Source: Anaeromonas gelatinilytica
Lineage (GTDB): Bacteria; Bacillota; Clostridia; Tissierellales; SIT17
Direction: 5' to 3'
DNA length: 64,000 nucleotides
Assembly (NCBI RefSeq): GCF_016820635.1
Contig: NZ_WSFU01000015.1
Span: 1-64,000 of the forward strand
In this document: positions 7,995 through 17,310 of the stretch, in pieces
Numbering within the stretch: position 1 is the stretch's first letter
Layout: each line of letters begins with the position of its first letter
The notes under the pieces: model-generated
Seen by the model: the letters and a program-made list of their open reading frames with translations, nothing else
The model's database searches: none
Told to the model about the DNA's origin: nothing
Translations under genes and position numbers: made by a program

Positions 7995-8349
7995 CACTTA
8001 CCCTTTTAAATATAGATATAAAATTATTATAATTATCATAAAACTCAAAAGTTTTCTCTAATGATTTTTTTCTTTTTATCTGTATTTCCTTAGCCTGTTC
8101 AAGCACATTACTCATCAATTCATATTCTAAGTCTGTCTCTTCAATATCTCCATTAATTACTAATCGTTTTAATTGACTATCCATACTATCTATATTCGTA
8201 AGCATCTTATCATTAGAACCTAAATTTTCTATAGTTTTTAACACTTCATTATATTCATTATAATTCTTTTTTGCTTCCTCATCAACAATTTTATTTTCCT
8301 TATATTTATCATGGTTATTTATACCCAAATGCATCATCCCCATATTCAT
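7975..8349 (-). CDS. Unknown helical protein, third gene of the accessory operon
   Basis: A protein of at most 124 residues, strongly charged and apparently all-helical (Lys/Glu/Asn/Leu-rich from about 20 to 115), with no membrane segment and no motif I know. The start is unclear because several ATGs lie within 15 bases (8349-8335), near a GGGGA inside the end of the upstream gene. The overlaps with both neighbours (35 bases upstream, 20 downstream) point to coupled translation and a shared assembly. A coiled-coil adaptor role is conceivable but not shown. Confidence 0.6.
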   Translation of the reverse strand: MNMGMMHLGINNHDKYKENKIVDEEAKKNYNEYNEVLKTIENLGSNDKMLTNIDSMDSQLKRLVINGDIEETDLEYELMSNVLEQAKEIQIKRKKSLEKTFEFYDNYNNFISIFKRVSDEDENV

Positions 8350-8770
8350 TTAACATTTTTACAATTTCACATAACATTCCATGTATTTTCCATTGATTAT
8401 CTTTATAATAATCAGGTGATTTATTGTGGATCTTATATAATTCAATAAATTTTAATTTCAAATCACTTGGTAACAAATAAAAGAAATTCACTTGTTTCAT
8501 ATTTTTCCTTAAATTTAAATAATCAATTTTTTGTTCACTATATGCACCTTTATAAATGATAGAAAATAACTCTTGATGGTTATAAATAATCTGAATTAAT
8601 AAATTTCTAACTTGATTTTTTTTAGCCTTCTTTTCTTCTATATAAGAAGTTATAATAAAAACAAAAGTACTTAATACAAATCCTAAAATTGTATTAAACC
8701 AATTTTGATTAAATATAGTACTATCTCTTTGTAAAATAATAACAAAAATCCAAATATTATTTTTTATCAT
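8315..8770 (-). CDS. Membrane-anchored unknown protein, second gene of the accessory operon
   Basis: A protein of about 151 residues begins with two hydrophobic stretches: IWIFVIILQ near 5-13, and a clear span FNTILGFVLSTFVFIITSYI near 26-45. A soluble helical C-terminal part follows (about 50-151). The layout, a short anchored N-terminus plus a small cytoplasmic helical domain, recurs in accessory or defence-type operons, but I recognise no family. The ATG at 8770 (GAGAG 8 bases upstream) is 14 bases inside the previous gene; an ATG at 8785 is an alternative. It overlaps the next gene by 35 bases. Confidence 0.65.
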   Translation of the reverse strand: MIKNNIWIFVIILQRDSTIFNQNWFNTILGFVLSTFVFIITSYIEEKKAKKNQVRNLLIQIIYNHQELFSIIYKGAYSEQKIDYLNLRKNMKQVNFFYLLPSDLKLKFIELYKIHNKSPDYYKDNQWKIHGMLCEIVKMLNEYGDDAFGYK

Positions 8771-9374
8771 TTTTTTCACTCTCATATTCTTTCTTGAGTG
8801 AAGTTAAATGTTCATTAAATATTTTAGAACTATTTAGATAATTATCTATAGTATTAATATTTAAATTAAATATTCCTCTATCTAGCGATTTATCTAATGA
8901 TTCTATAAGTACTGTAAATATTGATAATAATGATTCTGAATTAAATAATCCTTCTAAATTTTTTCCATCGGCTCTTTCTAATTTTAATCTATGTAAACTT
9001 TGTCCATTACCAACATTACTTTCTATAGAATTAATTAAAAAAGGATTTGTTTGAGCAGCCATTAGTGGTCTTAATAAGACTCCATATTTCATTTTCAATT
9101 TATTTACAAAGAGTAAGGATGCTTTATACTTTGTAGCATTTAAACTTAATTCTTCAATTTTAGTATATTGGGGATGCTGAAGATAATCTATTAAATTTTT
9201 TGGATTAGTTTTAAATACTTCTGCAATATGAGTATTTAGATTTCTAAATAATTTATCTTTATCATCATGTTTAAAATGCATTTCAAAAATTGTAGTCAAT
9301 ATTTCATGATAATTATCCACTTCACTCATTTTTTTAATAAAATCCTCAAGTTCATTTAATGTTTGATTTTCCAT
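8757..9374 (-). CDS. Unknown protein, first gene of the accessory operon
   Basis: A 205-residue, mostly helical, soluble-looking protein with no recognised domain. A strong AGGAGG lies 5 bases before the ATG, the best translation signal of the operon, so this is the leading gene. There is a Gly/Asn stretch near 120 (ESNVGNGQS) and a highly charged C-terminus (KKEYESEKNDKK). The end overlaps the start of the membrane gene. With its three partners it makes one coupled unit bounded by terminator hairpins (7586-7609 and 9513-9538). The content is very A/T-rich, and the unit sits next to a tRNA gene, so horizontal origin is possible. Confidence 0.65.
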   Translation of the reverse strand: MENQTLNELEDFIKKMSEVDNYHEILTTIFEMHFKHDDKDKLFRNLNTHIAEVFKTNPKNLIDYLQHPQYTKIEELSLNATKYKASLLFVNKLKMKYGVLLRPLMAAQTNPFLINSIESNVGNGQSLHRLKLERADGKNLEGLFNSESLLSIFTVLIESLDKSLDRGIFNLNINTIDNYLNSSKIFNEHLTSLKKEYESEKNDKK

Positions 9375-9512
9375 AATAACCTCCTAAATATTTTTTAATA
9401 CCATTCTTTAATTATTTCTACATCATTTTTTAAACTCCTTCAATAAAATAGAAAAATGACCAAAGATTTCTTATACGACATTTTTTAGTATTTATTATAT
9501 TACAAATAAAGA

Positions 9513-9538
9513 ATCTCTTAAACCTAAATTTAAGAGAT
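9513..9538 (-). terminator. Hairpin upstream of the unknown operon
   Basis: A 10-bp inverted repeat (ATCTCTTAAA / TTTAAGAGAT) is followed on the minus strand by TCTTTATTTG. It could be a second terminator after spoIVA or insulate the accessory operon. The U-run is weak. Confidence 0.5.
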
Positions 9539-9627
9539 CTATTTCTAATATATTCTATTATAATAATATGTTAAAAAATAACACTAATATTTAAACTTAA
9601 AAATAATTAAATAAATTTAATATTAAT

Positions 9628-9655
9628 ACAAGCTAAAGTGTATACTTTAGCCTGT
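9628..9655 (-). terminator. Terminator of spoIVA
   Basis: The hairpin ACAGGCTAAAGT / ACTTTAGCTTGT (minus strand, with G-U wobbles) starts 7 bases after the spoIVA stop codon. The following bases are T-rich but interrupted. Confidence 0.65.
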
Positions 9656-9661
9656 ATTTTG

Positions 9662-11140
9662 TTATATAATTATACAAATTAACCCTCCACTACCATCATT
9701 TATAATTCTTTGTAATGTTCTTTGAATCTTCTTTCTCGCATCCATAGGCATTGTATTTATTTTCCCTTGAAGTTGCTCATTAACTAGGTCATGTAAAGAT
9801 TTCCCAAACATATTTGATTGCCATATTTTTGATGGATCATTTTCAAATTCATCTAATAAATATTTAACTAATTCTTCACTTTGCTTCTCCGTTCCAATAA
9901 TAGGAGAAACTTCTGTCGTTATATCAGCTCTTATTAAATGCAGAGACGGCGCATTTGCCTTTAATTTAATTCCAAATCGATGTCCTTCTTTAAAAGTTTC
10001 TGGCTCCAATAATTCTAATTCTTCTAAATTAGGCGACACTAACCCATAACCATTTTCTCTTACATCATTTAATGCTGTTTCAATTCTATCATATTCTTTT
10101 TTAGCTTTTGATAATTTAGTTATAAGACTTAAAATCTGATGTTCACCATTTATATCATATCCTGTTGATTCATTAATAACCTTATAAAATAGAGTATCAT
10201 CAACATCAATAGAAATATTTACAATTCCTTTTCCTAAATCTATCTCTTTGATGTCTATTTCATTAATAATATCACATTCATGAATTTCCTCAGCAGCTTT
10301 ATCAATTTCACTTAATTTTTGTATTGAAGATGTATTTTCAATTACCGTATCAATTATCTTTTCTTTAATCCAATGTTTAACAGTTAATCCATCTACCCAT
10401 CCAGGTAAATTAATATTTATTTCTTGGATAGGAAATTCAAGTAATACTTTATCTAAAATTTCCGTTATATCCTTCATATTTAAATTCATACAATCCGAAG
10501 CAATAACTGGCACATTATATTTTTCCTCCAAATTTTCTTTTAAAGCCACTGTGCTATCAAGATTAGGATTTTTTGAATTTAATAATATAACAAAAGGTTT
10601 ATCTAATTCTTGTAATTCTTTTATTACTCTTTCTTCTGAAGGTATATAACTTGACCTTTCTATTTCTGTAAAAGAACCATCTGTAGTAACAACTATTCCT
10701 ATAGTAGAATGATCTGTAATAACCTTTCTTGTTCCTATTTCCGCCGCTTCTTCAAAAGGAATTTCCTTCTCATACCATGGAGTAGTAACCATTCTAGGCA
10801 TTTCATTTTCCTCATGTCCCAAAGCTCCTTCAACCAAATAACCCACACAGTCAACCATTCTTACTTTAAACTTAATATTATCATTCAATACTAAATTTAC
10901 AGCTTCACTTGGAACAAACTTAGGTTCAGTTGTCATTATTGTTTTCCCTGCACCACATTGTGGCAATTCATCATTAGCTCTTCCCTTCCTATGTACATTT
11001 TCTATATTAGGAATTACTAGTTGATCCATGAATTTCTTAATAAAAGTGGATTTACCAGTTCTAACTGGTCCAACCACTCCAATATAGATATCACCATCAG
11101 TTCTTTCTGAAATCTCTTTGTATATATTAAACTTATCCAC
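9662..11140 (-). CDS. spoIVA: Stage IV sporulation protein A (coat basement ATPase)
   Basis: SpoIVA polymerises with ATP hydrolysis around the forespore and forms the base on which coat and cortex are built. The 492-residue length matches the family. The N-terminal Walker A motif GPVRTGKSTF spans residues 24-33, with Lys30 and Ser31. MVDCVGY follows near 94-100. The middle and C-terminal domains end in the conserved segment DARKKIQRTLQRIINDGSGG, which is needed for membrane targeting in Bacillus. The start is GTG with GGAGGG 7-8 bases upstream. The gene is monocistronic, flanked by terminators. Mother-cell sigma-E control is expected from the family, but I could not fix a promoter. Confidence 0.97.
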   Translation of the reverse strand: MDKFNIYKEISERTDGDIYIGVVGPVRTGKSTFIKKFMDQLVIPNIENVHRKGRANDELPQCGAGKTIMTTEPKFVPSEAVNLVLNDNIKFKVRMVDCVGYLVEGALGHEENEMPRMVTTPWYEKEIPFEEAAEIGTRKVITDHSTIGIVVTTDGSFTEIERSSYIPSEERVIKELQELDKPFVILLNSKNPNLDSTVALKENLEEKYNVPVIASDCMNLNMKDITEILDKVLLEFPIQEININLPGWVDGLTVKHWIKEKIIDTVIENTSSIQKLSEIDKAAEEIHECDIINEIDIKEIDLGKGIVNISIDVDDTLFYKVINESTGYDINGEHQILSLITKLSKAKKEYDRIETALNDVRENGYGLVSPNLEELELLEPETFKEGHRFGIKLKANAPSLHLIRADITTEVSPIIGTEKQSEELVKYLLDEFENDPSKIWQSNMFGKSLHDLVNEQLQGKINTMPMDARKKIQRTLQRIINDGSGGLICIII

Positions 11141-11248
11141 TAACTTTCCCTCCTTTATATAATAAGTAGTTTCATAGCTCTTCTTAACATTATATATATT
11201 GTAAATATACAGATAATATTACATGCTTGGAAAAGTTTTTAAAAAAAT

Positions 11249-11270
11249 AGAACATACATATGTATGTTCT
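11249..11270 (-). terminator. Terminator of the der-plsY-gpsA operon
   Basis: A perfect palindrome, AGAACATACAT / ATGTATGTTCT, overlaps the gpsA stop codon and is followed by ATTTTTTT on the minus strand. Confidence 0.85.
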
Positions 11271-12297
11271 ACCAAGTAGATATTTCGTTTTCTACTATAT
11301 CTTCTATTTCATGAGTTTTATCTCTTAACATTAAATTAATTACAGAGTTCTTAACATCTTTATTTTCATAAAGTACTCCATAAATCTCTTCGATAATAGG
11401 CATTTCAACATTAAATTGTTCAGCTAACTTATAAGCCGATTTTGAAGTCTTTATTCCTTCTACAACCATACCTACTGATTTAACAGCCTCTTCCATACTA
11501 TAACCTTCACCAATTTTTATACCTGCTCTTCTATTTCTACTATGCATACTTGTACATGTAACTATTAAATCTCCTATTCCTGATAATCCTGCAAAAGTCA
11601 TTTCGTTAGCTCCCATTTTTTCACCAAGTCTTGCTATTTCAATGATTCCTCTATTCATTAATGCTGCCTTTGTATTATCTCCATATCCTAACCCATCAGA
11701 TATGCCAGCTCCTAATGCAATAACATTTTTTAATGATCCACCAAGTTCAACCCCTATTACATCTGGATTTGTATAAACTCTAAATTTTGGTGTCATAAAG
11801 AATTCTTGAACATATTCTGCTACTTCTTTTGATTTAGATGCTACAACTACAGCAGTCGGTATATCCTTAGCAACCTCTTCTGCATGAGATGGACCGGATA
11901 ATATAGCATATCTAGAACTTGGAATTATTTCTGATACAACATCTGAGATACGCTTAAGACTTTCTATTTCAATACCTTTTGCTACATTAACTATTATTTG
12001 ATTTCTTTTTAACTTATCTTTGATTAATTTTAATGTATCTCTAATACCATGAGTCGGTATAGCCAATAAAATAATATCTTTATTATATATTGTCTTTTCA
12101 ATATCACTAGTTATATTAATATTATTAGGAAGTACAATACCAGGTAAATATTTAATATTTTCTCTGGTCCTATTAATATCAATCTCCTTATCTTTATTTC
12201 TAACCCATAAGTCCACATGAGTTCCTTTCTTAGCTAAAAGTACAGCTAAAGCCGTACCCCAACTGCCTCCACCAAGTATACTTATTGTTTTATCCAT
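11269..12297 (-). CDS. gpsA: NAD(P)-dependent glycerol-3-phosphate dehydrogenase
   Basis: GpsA reduces dihydroxyacetone phosphate to sn-glycerol 3-phosphate for phospholipid synthesis. The 342-residue protein begins with the Rossmann motif ILGGGSWGTALA (7-18). Catalytic-lysine region ELGGSLKNVIALGAGISDGLGYGDN is present around 190-214 (read in pieces), with MNRGIIEIARLGEKMGA and the GLSGIGDLIVTCTS motif after it. AGGAGG precedes the ATG. It is 14 bases downstream of plsY, the enzyme that uses its product, so the operon supplies the first two steps of phospholipid assembly. Confidence 0.97.
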   Translation of the reverse strand: MDKTISILGGGSWGTALAVLLAKKGTHVDLWVRNKDKEIDINRTRENIKYLPGIVLPNNINITSDIEKTIYNKDIILLAIPTHGIRDTLKLIKDKLKRNQIIVNVAKGIEIESLKRISDVVSEIIPSSRYAILSGPSHAEEVAKDIPTAVVVASKSKEVAEYVQEFFMTPKFRVYTNPDVIGVELGGSLKNVIALGAGISDGLGYGDNTKAALMNRGIIEIARLGEKMGANEMTFAGLSGIGDLIVTCTSMHSRNRRAGIKIGEGYSMEEAVKSVGMVVEGIKTSKSAYKLAEQFNVEMPIIEEIYGVLYENKDVKNSVINLMLRDKTHEIEDIVENEISTW

Positions 12298-12311
12298 TTT
12301 TACCTCCTACT

Positions 12312-12908
12312 TTATGCTTTGTGTCCTAACTTAGATTCCTCTCCATTTAAGAGTCTTCTAATATTGGTTTTATGCCTATATATAGCCATTATAGCTAGAA
12401 TCAGTAAAAAAATAAAAAATCGTAAATCAAAAGGACGAACTACCACTAATGATATAATGGGTACTAAAGCCATAGCCATTATAGATCCTAAAGAAACATA
12501 TCTTGTCTTTATAATTATTAATATTCCTATTATTATTGCAATAATAGCTGGTAAAGGATTGATAAATGTTACTGCTCCAATAGTTGCTGCAATACCTTTA
12601 CCTCCTTTAAATCCTAAAATAATTGGCCAATTATGTCCTATAACAACAAAAATTCCAGCTATAAGTCTACCAGTATCTCCTAAAATCATTTGTCCTATTA
12701 TTACTGCTATGATTCCTTTTAATACATCTAAAATAAAAGTTATTAAACCAATTTTTTTACCAAAAACTCTAAGAGCATTAGTAGCCCCTGCATTACCACT
12801 GCCTTTTGTTCTAATATCTATATTTTTTAAAATTTTCCCCAAAATATATGATGAAGAAAAATTACCGACAATATAAGATATTAACCCAATCAAAAGGATT
12901 TTCAACAA
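12312..12908 (-). CDS. plsY: Acyl-phosphate:glycerol-3-phosphate acyltransferase
   Basis: PlsY is an integral membrane enzyme that acylates glycerol 3-phosphate using acyl-phosphate. About 198 residues contain five hydrophobic spans and the three conserved loops: GSGNAGATN, GHNWPIILGFKGGKGIAA and YVSLGSIMA. The start is a TTG at 12908, with GGGGG 7 bases upstream, immediately after the der stop codon. A longer upstream reading frame exists but lacks a binding site and overlaps der, so I rejected it. Downstream gpsA provides its substrate. Confidence 0.94.
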   Translation of the reverse strand: MLKILLIGLISYIVGNFSSSYILGKILKNIDIRTKGSGNAGATNALRVFGKKIGLITFILDVLKGIIAVIIGQMILGDTGRLIAGIFVVIGHNWPIILGFKGGKGIAATIGAVTFINPLPAIIAIIIGILIIIKTRYVSLGSIMAMALVPIISLVVVRPFDLRFFIFLLILAIMAIYRHKTNIRRLLNGEESKLGHKA

Positions 12909-12909
12909 A

Positions 12910-14226
12910 TTATTTCCCCCTTTCTCTAAATTCAAATAAAATAGATGTTCCCTCCAATCCAAAAGATGTTCTTATCTGATTTTCTAAATATCTTGCATAA
13001 GAAAAATGCATCAATTCTTTATCATTTATAAAGATAACAAATTTAGGCGGTTTTGATGCCATCTGTGTTCCATAAAATATTTTTAATCTTTTGCCCTTAT
13101 CCGATGGTGGCTGATTCATTAGAATAGCTTCTCCAATTATATCATTTAATACACCAGTACTTATTCGCATTGAATGGTTATTTGATACAATTTTTATTAA
13201 ATCAATAATTTTATTTACTCTTTTACCAGTCAATGCAGATATAAATAATATAGGAGCATATGACATGAAAGCCAATCCTTCTCTCACCTTTTTTTCAAAA
13301 GTCAAATAAGTCCTATCTTCCTTATCAATTAAATCCCATTTATTAACCAGTATTATTGTACCTTTACCATTATCATGAGCATAACCTGCTATTTTCTTAT
13401 CTTGTTCTGTTATACCTTCTTCTGCATCAATTATCATTAAGCATACGTCTGCTCTCTCAATAGCTGTTAATGATCTAATAACGCTATATCTTTCAATATT
13501 CTCAGTTATTCTCTTCTTTTTTCTCATACCCGCAGTATCAATAAATACAAATTTCTCATTACCAATATTAAACGGTGTATCAATAGCATCCCTTGTAGTA
13601 CCTGGTATATCACTTACTATAACTCTTTGTTCTCCTAATATCTTGTTAATCAATGATGACTTTCCTGCATTTGGCTTTCCTATAACGGCTACTTTTATAA
13701 CATCTTCTTCATAATTCATATTTTTATCTTTAGGAAATGATGCAATAGCTTCATCTAATAAATCTCCAATTCCATACCCATGACTAGCTGATATCATTAT
13801 TGGTTCTCCTAAGCCTAACTCATAAAATTCATAAATAGTATTTGGAGGAGTATGTGAATCAACTTTATTAGCCACTAGAATTATATTTCTACTAGATTTC
13901 CTAAGCATATTAGCTACTTCTCTATCTATAGATGTTAATCCTTCAGCTCCATCAACCATAAAGAATATAACATCTGCAGTTTCTATTGCTATTTCTGCTT
14001 GTGTCCTCATTTGAGATAAAATAATATCTTCACTATCAGGTTCAATACCTCCAGTATCTATCATAGTAAAGTAATTATTCAACCATTCTCCTTCAGCATA
14101 AATCCTATCTCTTGTTACTCCAGGTTTATCTTCAACTATGGATATTCTCTTTCCTGCAATTCTATTGAATAATGTAGATTTTCCTACATTTGGTCTTCCT
14201 ACTATAGCTAATATCGGTCTTCCCAC
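12910..14226 (-). CDS. der: Ribosome-assembly GTPase Der (EngA)
   Basis: Der is an essential GTPase with two G domains that matures the 50S ribosomal subunit. Both domains are complete. The first has GRPNVGKST (residues 9-17), DTGG and NKVD; the second has GKPNAGKSS (near 183), DTAG and NKWD. A C-terminal KH-like domain ends the 438-residue protein. The start is GTG with GAGGTG upstream. It lies 4 bases from the DUF512 gene and 1 base from plsY, forming a DUF512-der-plsY-gpsA operon, a familiar clostridial arrangement. Confidence 0.97.
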   Translation of the reverse strand: MGRPILAIVGRPNVGKSTLFNRIAGKRISIVEDKPGVTRDRIYAEGEWLNNYFTMIDTGGIEPDSEDIILSQMRTQAEIAIETADVIFFMVDGAEGLTSIDREVANMLRKSSRNIILVANKVDSHTPPNTIYEFYELGLGEPIMISASHGYGIGDLLDEAIASFPKDKNMNYEEDVIKVAVIGKPNAGKSSLINKILGEQRVIVSDIPGTTRDAIDTPFNIGNEKFVFIDTAGMRKKKRITENIERYSVIRSLTAIERADVCLMIIDAEEGITEQDKKIAGYAHDNGKGTIILVNKWDLIDKEDRTYLTFEKKVREGLAFMSYAPILFISALTGKRVNKIIDLIKIVSNNHSMRISTGVLNDIIGEAILMNQPPSDKGKRLKIFYGTQMASKPPKFVIFINDKELMHFSYARYLENQIRTSFGLEGTSILFEFRERGK

Positions 14227-14230
14227 TTTA

Positions 14231-15571
14231 TCACCTCATGTTTACTAATGTGCTAATGAAGTCTTTTCCATTTACTTCAGAAACATACATATTTTTATTT
14301 AATTTACTTTTTATATCTTCTACTGTTAAGTCATCTAAAAAAACTTCTTCGCCATTTCTTAGCATAGAACTTGGAATTACTATTCCATCATATTCTTCTA
14401 AATTTTCTAATCTGGAAATTTGCTCTAAAAGATCTATTCCTGTAACTAATCCAGACACAGTTATTTTCTCTCCAAAAAAATTATTTTTAATTGGTACGAC
14501 TTTAATATCCAATCCATTAATCTTCCAATTAATCATTTCGCCTATTTTTTTCATATAATTATATGCAAGAGTTCCAGTTGCTATTAATACCTTCTTGTTT
14601 AATCTCATGTTATTAATATTATATAATTCTTTCTCTATTTCATATTTAAACTCCCTTAACAATCCAACTCCATTTTCTATCTGAGGAAATCCTTCATATT
14701 CATCATATTCTGGTAATTTTTCATCAGCTAAAACATAAAATTCATCAGAAGCAAATATAAAACGACTACCTATGATATCCAAGAAATTTTTATGATAATT
14801 ATTAATTTCTTTAATTAACTTTTTTGATTTTTCTTTATCATAACCTTTTAAACTTGGTAACCCTTGTCTATATTTAGTTATTCCTACAGGTACAACGGCA
14901 ACGCTTTCAATATTAGGATGAAATTTCACTAAATCTTTTATTGTTCTTTGTAACTCCATACCATCATTTACTTCCGGTATCAAAACAATCTGAGCATTCA
15001 TCTTAATATTGGTTTCATTAAACCTCTTTAATATATCATATATCTTACCTGCATTTTTATTATTCAACATTCTTTTTCTTAATTCTGGATTTGTAGTATG
15101 AACTGATATATTAATAGGACTTATCCTATATTTTATAATTCTATTAATCTCTTCATCACTCATATTTGTTAAAGTTATAAAATTTCCTTGCAAGAATGAC
15201 AATCTTGAATCATCGTCTTTAAAATATAATGTTTTCCTCATGCCTTTAGGTAATTGATCTATAAAACAAAACATACAATTATTTCTACAATTTTTAGCTT
15301 TATCGATTAAAGGATTAGAAAAATTAATTCCTAAATCTTCATCATATTCTTTTTCAATATCTAATTCCCACATTTCTCCATTAGGTTTTTGTATTTCAAC
15401 AGTAACAAAGTCATCTGCAATATGAAATTTGTAATCTATTATATCTATAATATCTTGTCCATTAATGGTAAGTAATATATCACCCTTTTCTACTCCCAAT
15501 TCTTCTCCAATACTATTAGGTATTACCTCTTCTACTATATTCATATTATTGTTAATGTTTCGTATTTCCAT
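14231..15571 (-). CDS. DUF512 family PDZ/radical-SAM-like protein
   Basis: This 446-residue protein has an N-terminal PDZ-like segment ([20 protein letters not shown], about 13-32). A cysteine cluster CRNNCMFC (C-x3-C-x2-C) follows near residue 98, typical of radical SAM [4Fe-4S] sites. A TIM-barrel-like region comes next, then the C-terminal DUF512 domain (GLLREF, TGTLAY, VSGLVTG motifs). AAGGAG lies 6 bases before the ATG at 15571, which I prefer to an upstream start at 15604. The gene commonly accompanies der in Clostridia. Its reaction is not known to me, so I give only the family. Confidence 0.88.
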   Translation of the reverse strand: MEIRNINNNMNIVEEVIPNSIGEELGVEKGDILLTINGQDIIDIIDYKFHIADDFVTVEIQKPNGEMWELDIEKEYDEDLGINFSNPLIDKAKNCRNNCMFCFIDQLPKGMRKTLYFKDDDSRLSFLQGNFITLTNMSDEEINRIIKYRISPINISVHTTNPELRKRMLNNKNAGKIYDILKRFNETNIKMNAQIVLIPEVNDGMELQRTIKDLVKFHPNIESVAVVPVGITKYRQGLPSLKGYDKEKSKKLIKEINNYHKNFLDIIGSRFIFASDEFYVLADEKLPEYDEYEGFPQIENGVGLLREFKYEIEKELYNINNMRLNKKVLIATGTLAYNYMKKIGEMINWKINGLDIKVVPIKNNFFGEKITVSGLVTGIDLLEQISRLENLEEYDGIVIPSSMLRNGEEVFLDDLTVEDIKSKLNKNMYVSEVNGKDFISTLVNMR

Positions 15572-15695
15572 ATTATACTCCTTCTTATTAGCACCTGGTA
15601 TCAATATTGTACCATAAATCTTTATATTTTCCTATTATACTTAGGTAATACTATCACTATATATGAGAAAAATCAAGATATTTCACTAATTACAA

Positions 15696-15890
15696 TTAGT
15701 GTTTCACAATTATAAAACAATCATTATCTAAATCATGAATCATAGCTAATGTTACTTTAGCAATCATTAAAGCAGTATGCTCCATTTCTTCCCTATTATT
15801 AACATAAAATACAGGAACACTTCCACCTTCAACAGCATCCTTATTTGTGGTAACAATAGCTAATATTGCATCTTTAATACCTATATCCAT
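15696..15890 (-). CDS. Capping complex subunit for YIEGIA
   Basis: A 64-residue protein that I recognise as the small partner usually found next to YIEGIA proteins in spore formers. It has the features of this group: MDIGIKDAILAIVTTNKD at the start, GGSVPVFYVNNREEME in the middle, and a C-terminus ending DCFIIVKH. It has no membrane segment. AAAGGAGG precedes the ATG, and the gene lies 12 bases downstream of the YIEGIA gene. The name comes from family annotation; I cannot confirm a physical complex from sequence. Confidence 0.85.
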   Translation of the reverse strand: MDIGIKDAILAIVTTNKDAVEGGSVPVFYVNNREEMEHTALMIAKVTLAMIHDLDNDCFIIVKH

Positions 15891-15902
15891 AGTAATCCTC
15901 CT

Positions 15903-16820
15903 TTAATCGGCTGCTTTTCTTCCATATTTAGATGATAAAGGTTTTCTCTTTGAACTTTCTAAAACTAATGTATTTTTTACTATTTCTATTAAACATTCAA
16001 TATCTGGTTCTAAAGCAACAATTACAAGCATTAATCTCCCATTTCTTGAATTCCTTCTAATCATTGGGGTAAAATCTGGTTCATCTACATCTTTTCTTAT
16101 ACCCAATTGAATTGCTGCCTCATGAGTAATAGCCTGTCGTTGACCTAAATTGGCAAGAGTAGATAATGAATTCTCATCTTTAGGTATTATTTCTACCGCT
16201 ACTCCTTTTTCTATAAATATTTCTCTAGAATCATCAAATCCAACATTCATAATAACAATACCATTTATTGTTAATAAAGGTCCATCAAATCCAATCTTAG
16301 CCTCTCTTACATCAGCTATCTCCCCAACAAAAGTTCTCTTAATTTTATTTTTCAAATATACAATAGATATTATGCCTATAAAAATGCCAATAACTATAGA
16401 CACTATATCATCTAATCTTAATTTACTAGAAATAAATATTGCTATGCTAACTAATACTGAAGTTATCATTGCAACATAATTTCTAGCTTCAAAAGATTTA
16501 GCTATATCCTCTATATATGCTGTTCCTCTAGGAACTAATTCTGTAGGTTCAATATTATCTAAACTTTGTCTCTCTAAATTTCTTACATCTCTAAATTGTT
16601 GAGCTGCTAAAGATAAAAAAGTTATAGCACTATATTCCTTAGCTGCAATTGCGGGAACGGCTAAAGAACCTAAACTTGCTGCTATAGCTCCTAATGTTAT
16701 ATGAGAAAGAGTAGCTTGAGGATAACTTGGATACTGCCTATAATCTACCCTTAACATAGATAACCTTGATGCAAGCCCTAATACAAATGACGGGATAAAA
16801 ATATAAGCATAATCAATCAT
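15903..16820 (-). CDS. YIEGIA family membrane protein
   Basis: A 305-residue membrane protein with hydrophobic segments near 1-20, 40-60 and 113-152 and a soluble C-terminal half. The family signature reads YIEDIA here (residues 102-107), within GTAYIEDIAKSFEARNY, so Gly is replaced by Asp. The preceding FRDVRNLERQSLDNIEPTELVPRG is also characteristic. AAAGGTG precedes the ATG. The gene is followed by its small capping partner. Family members occur in spore formers; the molecular role is unknown to me. Confidence 0.85.
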   Translation of the reverse strand: MIDYAYIFIPSFVLGLASRLSMLRVDYRQYPSYPQATLSHITLGAIAASLGSLAVPAIAAKEYSAITFLSLAAQQFRDVRNLERQSLDNIEPTELVPRGTAYIEDIAKSFEARNYVAMITSVLVSIAIFISSKLRLDDIVSIVIGIFIGIISIVYLKNKIKRTFVGEIADVREAKIGFDGPLLTINGIVIMNVGFDDSREIFIEKGVAVEIIPKDENSLSTLANLGQRQAITHEAAIQLGIRKDVDEPDFTPMIRRNSRNGRLMLVIVALEPDIECLIEIVKNTLVLESSKRKPLSSKYGRKAAD

Positions 16821-17310
16821 TTAATCACCTTTACTTAAATATTATAATTTTAGTCTACCTAAACCTAATTAGAAATATTCTAATACTTAATCAAGTAGGT
16901 ATAAAATACACTTTTAATGCAACAGTTTGTTAATCATTTAGTTCCATTTTATCTATTGAAAAAAACACCTATATAAAAATGTTCTTTCTCTCCTTCAGTT
17001 GTTTCTACATCTACTTGATTTTCAAATTCTAATTTATCATCACTAAGGATATATTTATATAAATTTGTCTCATAATCTATTACATATACCTTTAATCTTA
17101 ATTCTTCATTTATTACAATATTTAAAATATATGTGAAAAACCATAATTTAAACACATCAATATCACATCATGCATAATATATCATAATATATGTATTTTT
17201 TATTGTATAGTAAAGTTTATTTAATAAAAATTTTAAACTATTGATAAATACAAGGGTTAATAGTCACAAAAAATACTGGAATACAATAAAAAAATTATGG
17301 AGGGTTGTAA
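16821..17310. other. Divergent intergenic region before the cotA-like gene
   Basis: This stretch separates the leftward YIEGIA gene from the rightward oxidase gene. It holds one doubtful 68-codon reading frame (16949-17155). Just before the oxidase gene is ATACAATA (17281-17288), which resembles the -10 box of mother-cell sigma factors and lies 11 bases before the GGAGGG ribosome site. I see no stable hairpin or repeat. Confidence 0.5.
16949..17155 (-). CDS. Doubtful small hypothetical protein
   Basis: A 68-codon frame starts at a GTG with no convincing ribosome binding site. The N-terminus is hydrophobic (FKLWFFTYILNIVI); the rest is acidic and looks protein-like (LEFENQVDVETTEGEKEHFY). No family is recognised. 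It may be a real small gene with an unusual start, a decayed gene, or chance in AT-rich DNA. Confidence 0.3.
   Translation of the reverse strand: MFKLWFFTYILNIVINEELRLKVYVIDYETNLYKYILSDDKLEFENQVDVETTEGEKEHFYIGVFFNR

Noticed and set aside
7342-9374. tRNA-Pro as an attachment site for an integrated island carrying the four unknown genes.
   Set aside because: No repeat of the tRNA 3' end, no integrase and no mobile-element gene is visible on either side.
9375-9450. A GAAGGAG ribosome-like site followed by ATG-ATG-TAG on the minus strand upstream of the unknown operon, with an adjacent frame ending NDVEIIKEWY-stop.
   Set aside because: The frame after the binding site closes after two codons, and the other frame lacks a start codon. 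It may be a decayed gene end, but the evidence is too thin to list.
12319-12876. A 185-codon frame on the plus strand opposite plsY.
   Set aside because: It is the antisense shadow of a membrane protein, without a ribosome site and with no recognisable product.
15685-15704. A short inverted repeat (CACTAAT / ATTAGTG) at the end of the capping-subunit gene as a terminator.
   Set aside because: The stem is short and AT-rich, and no U run follows on the minus strand.
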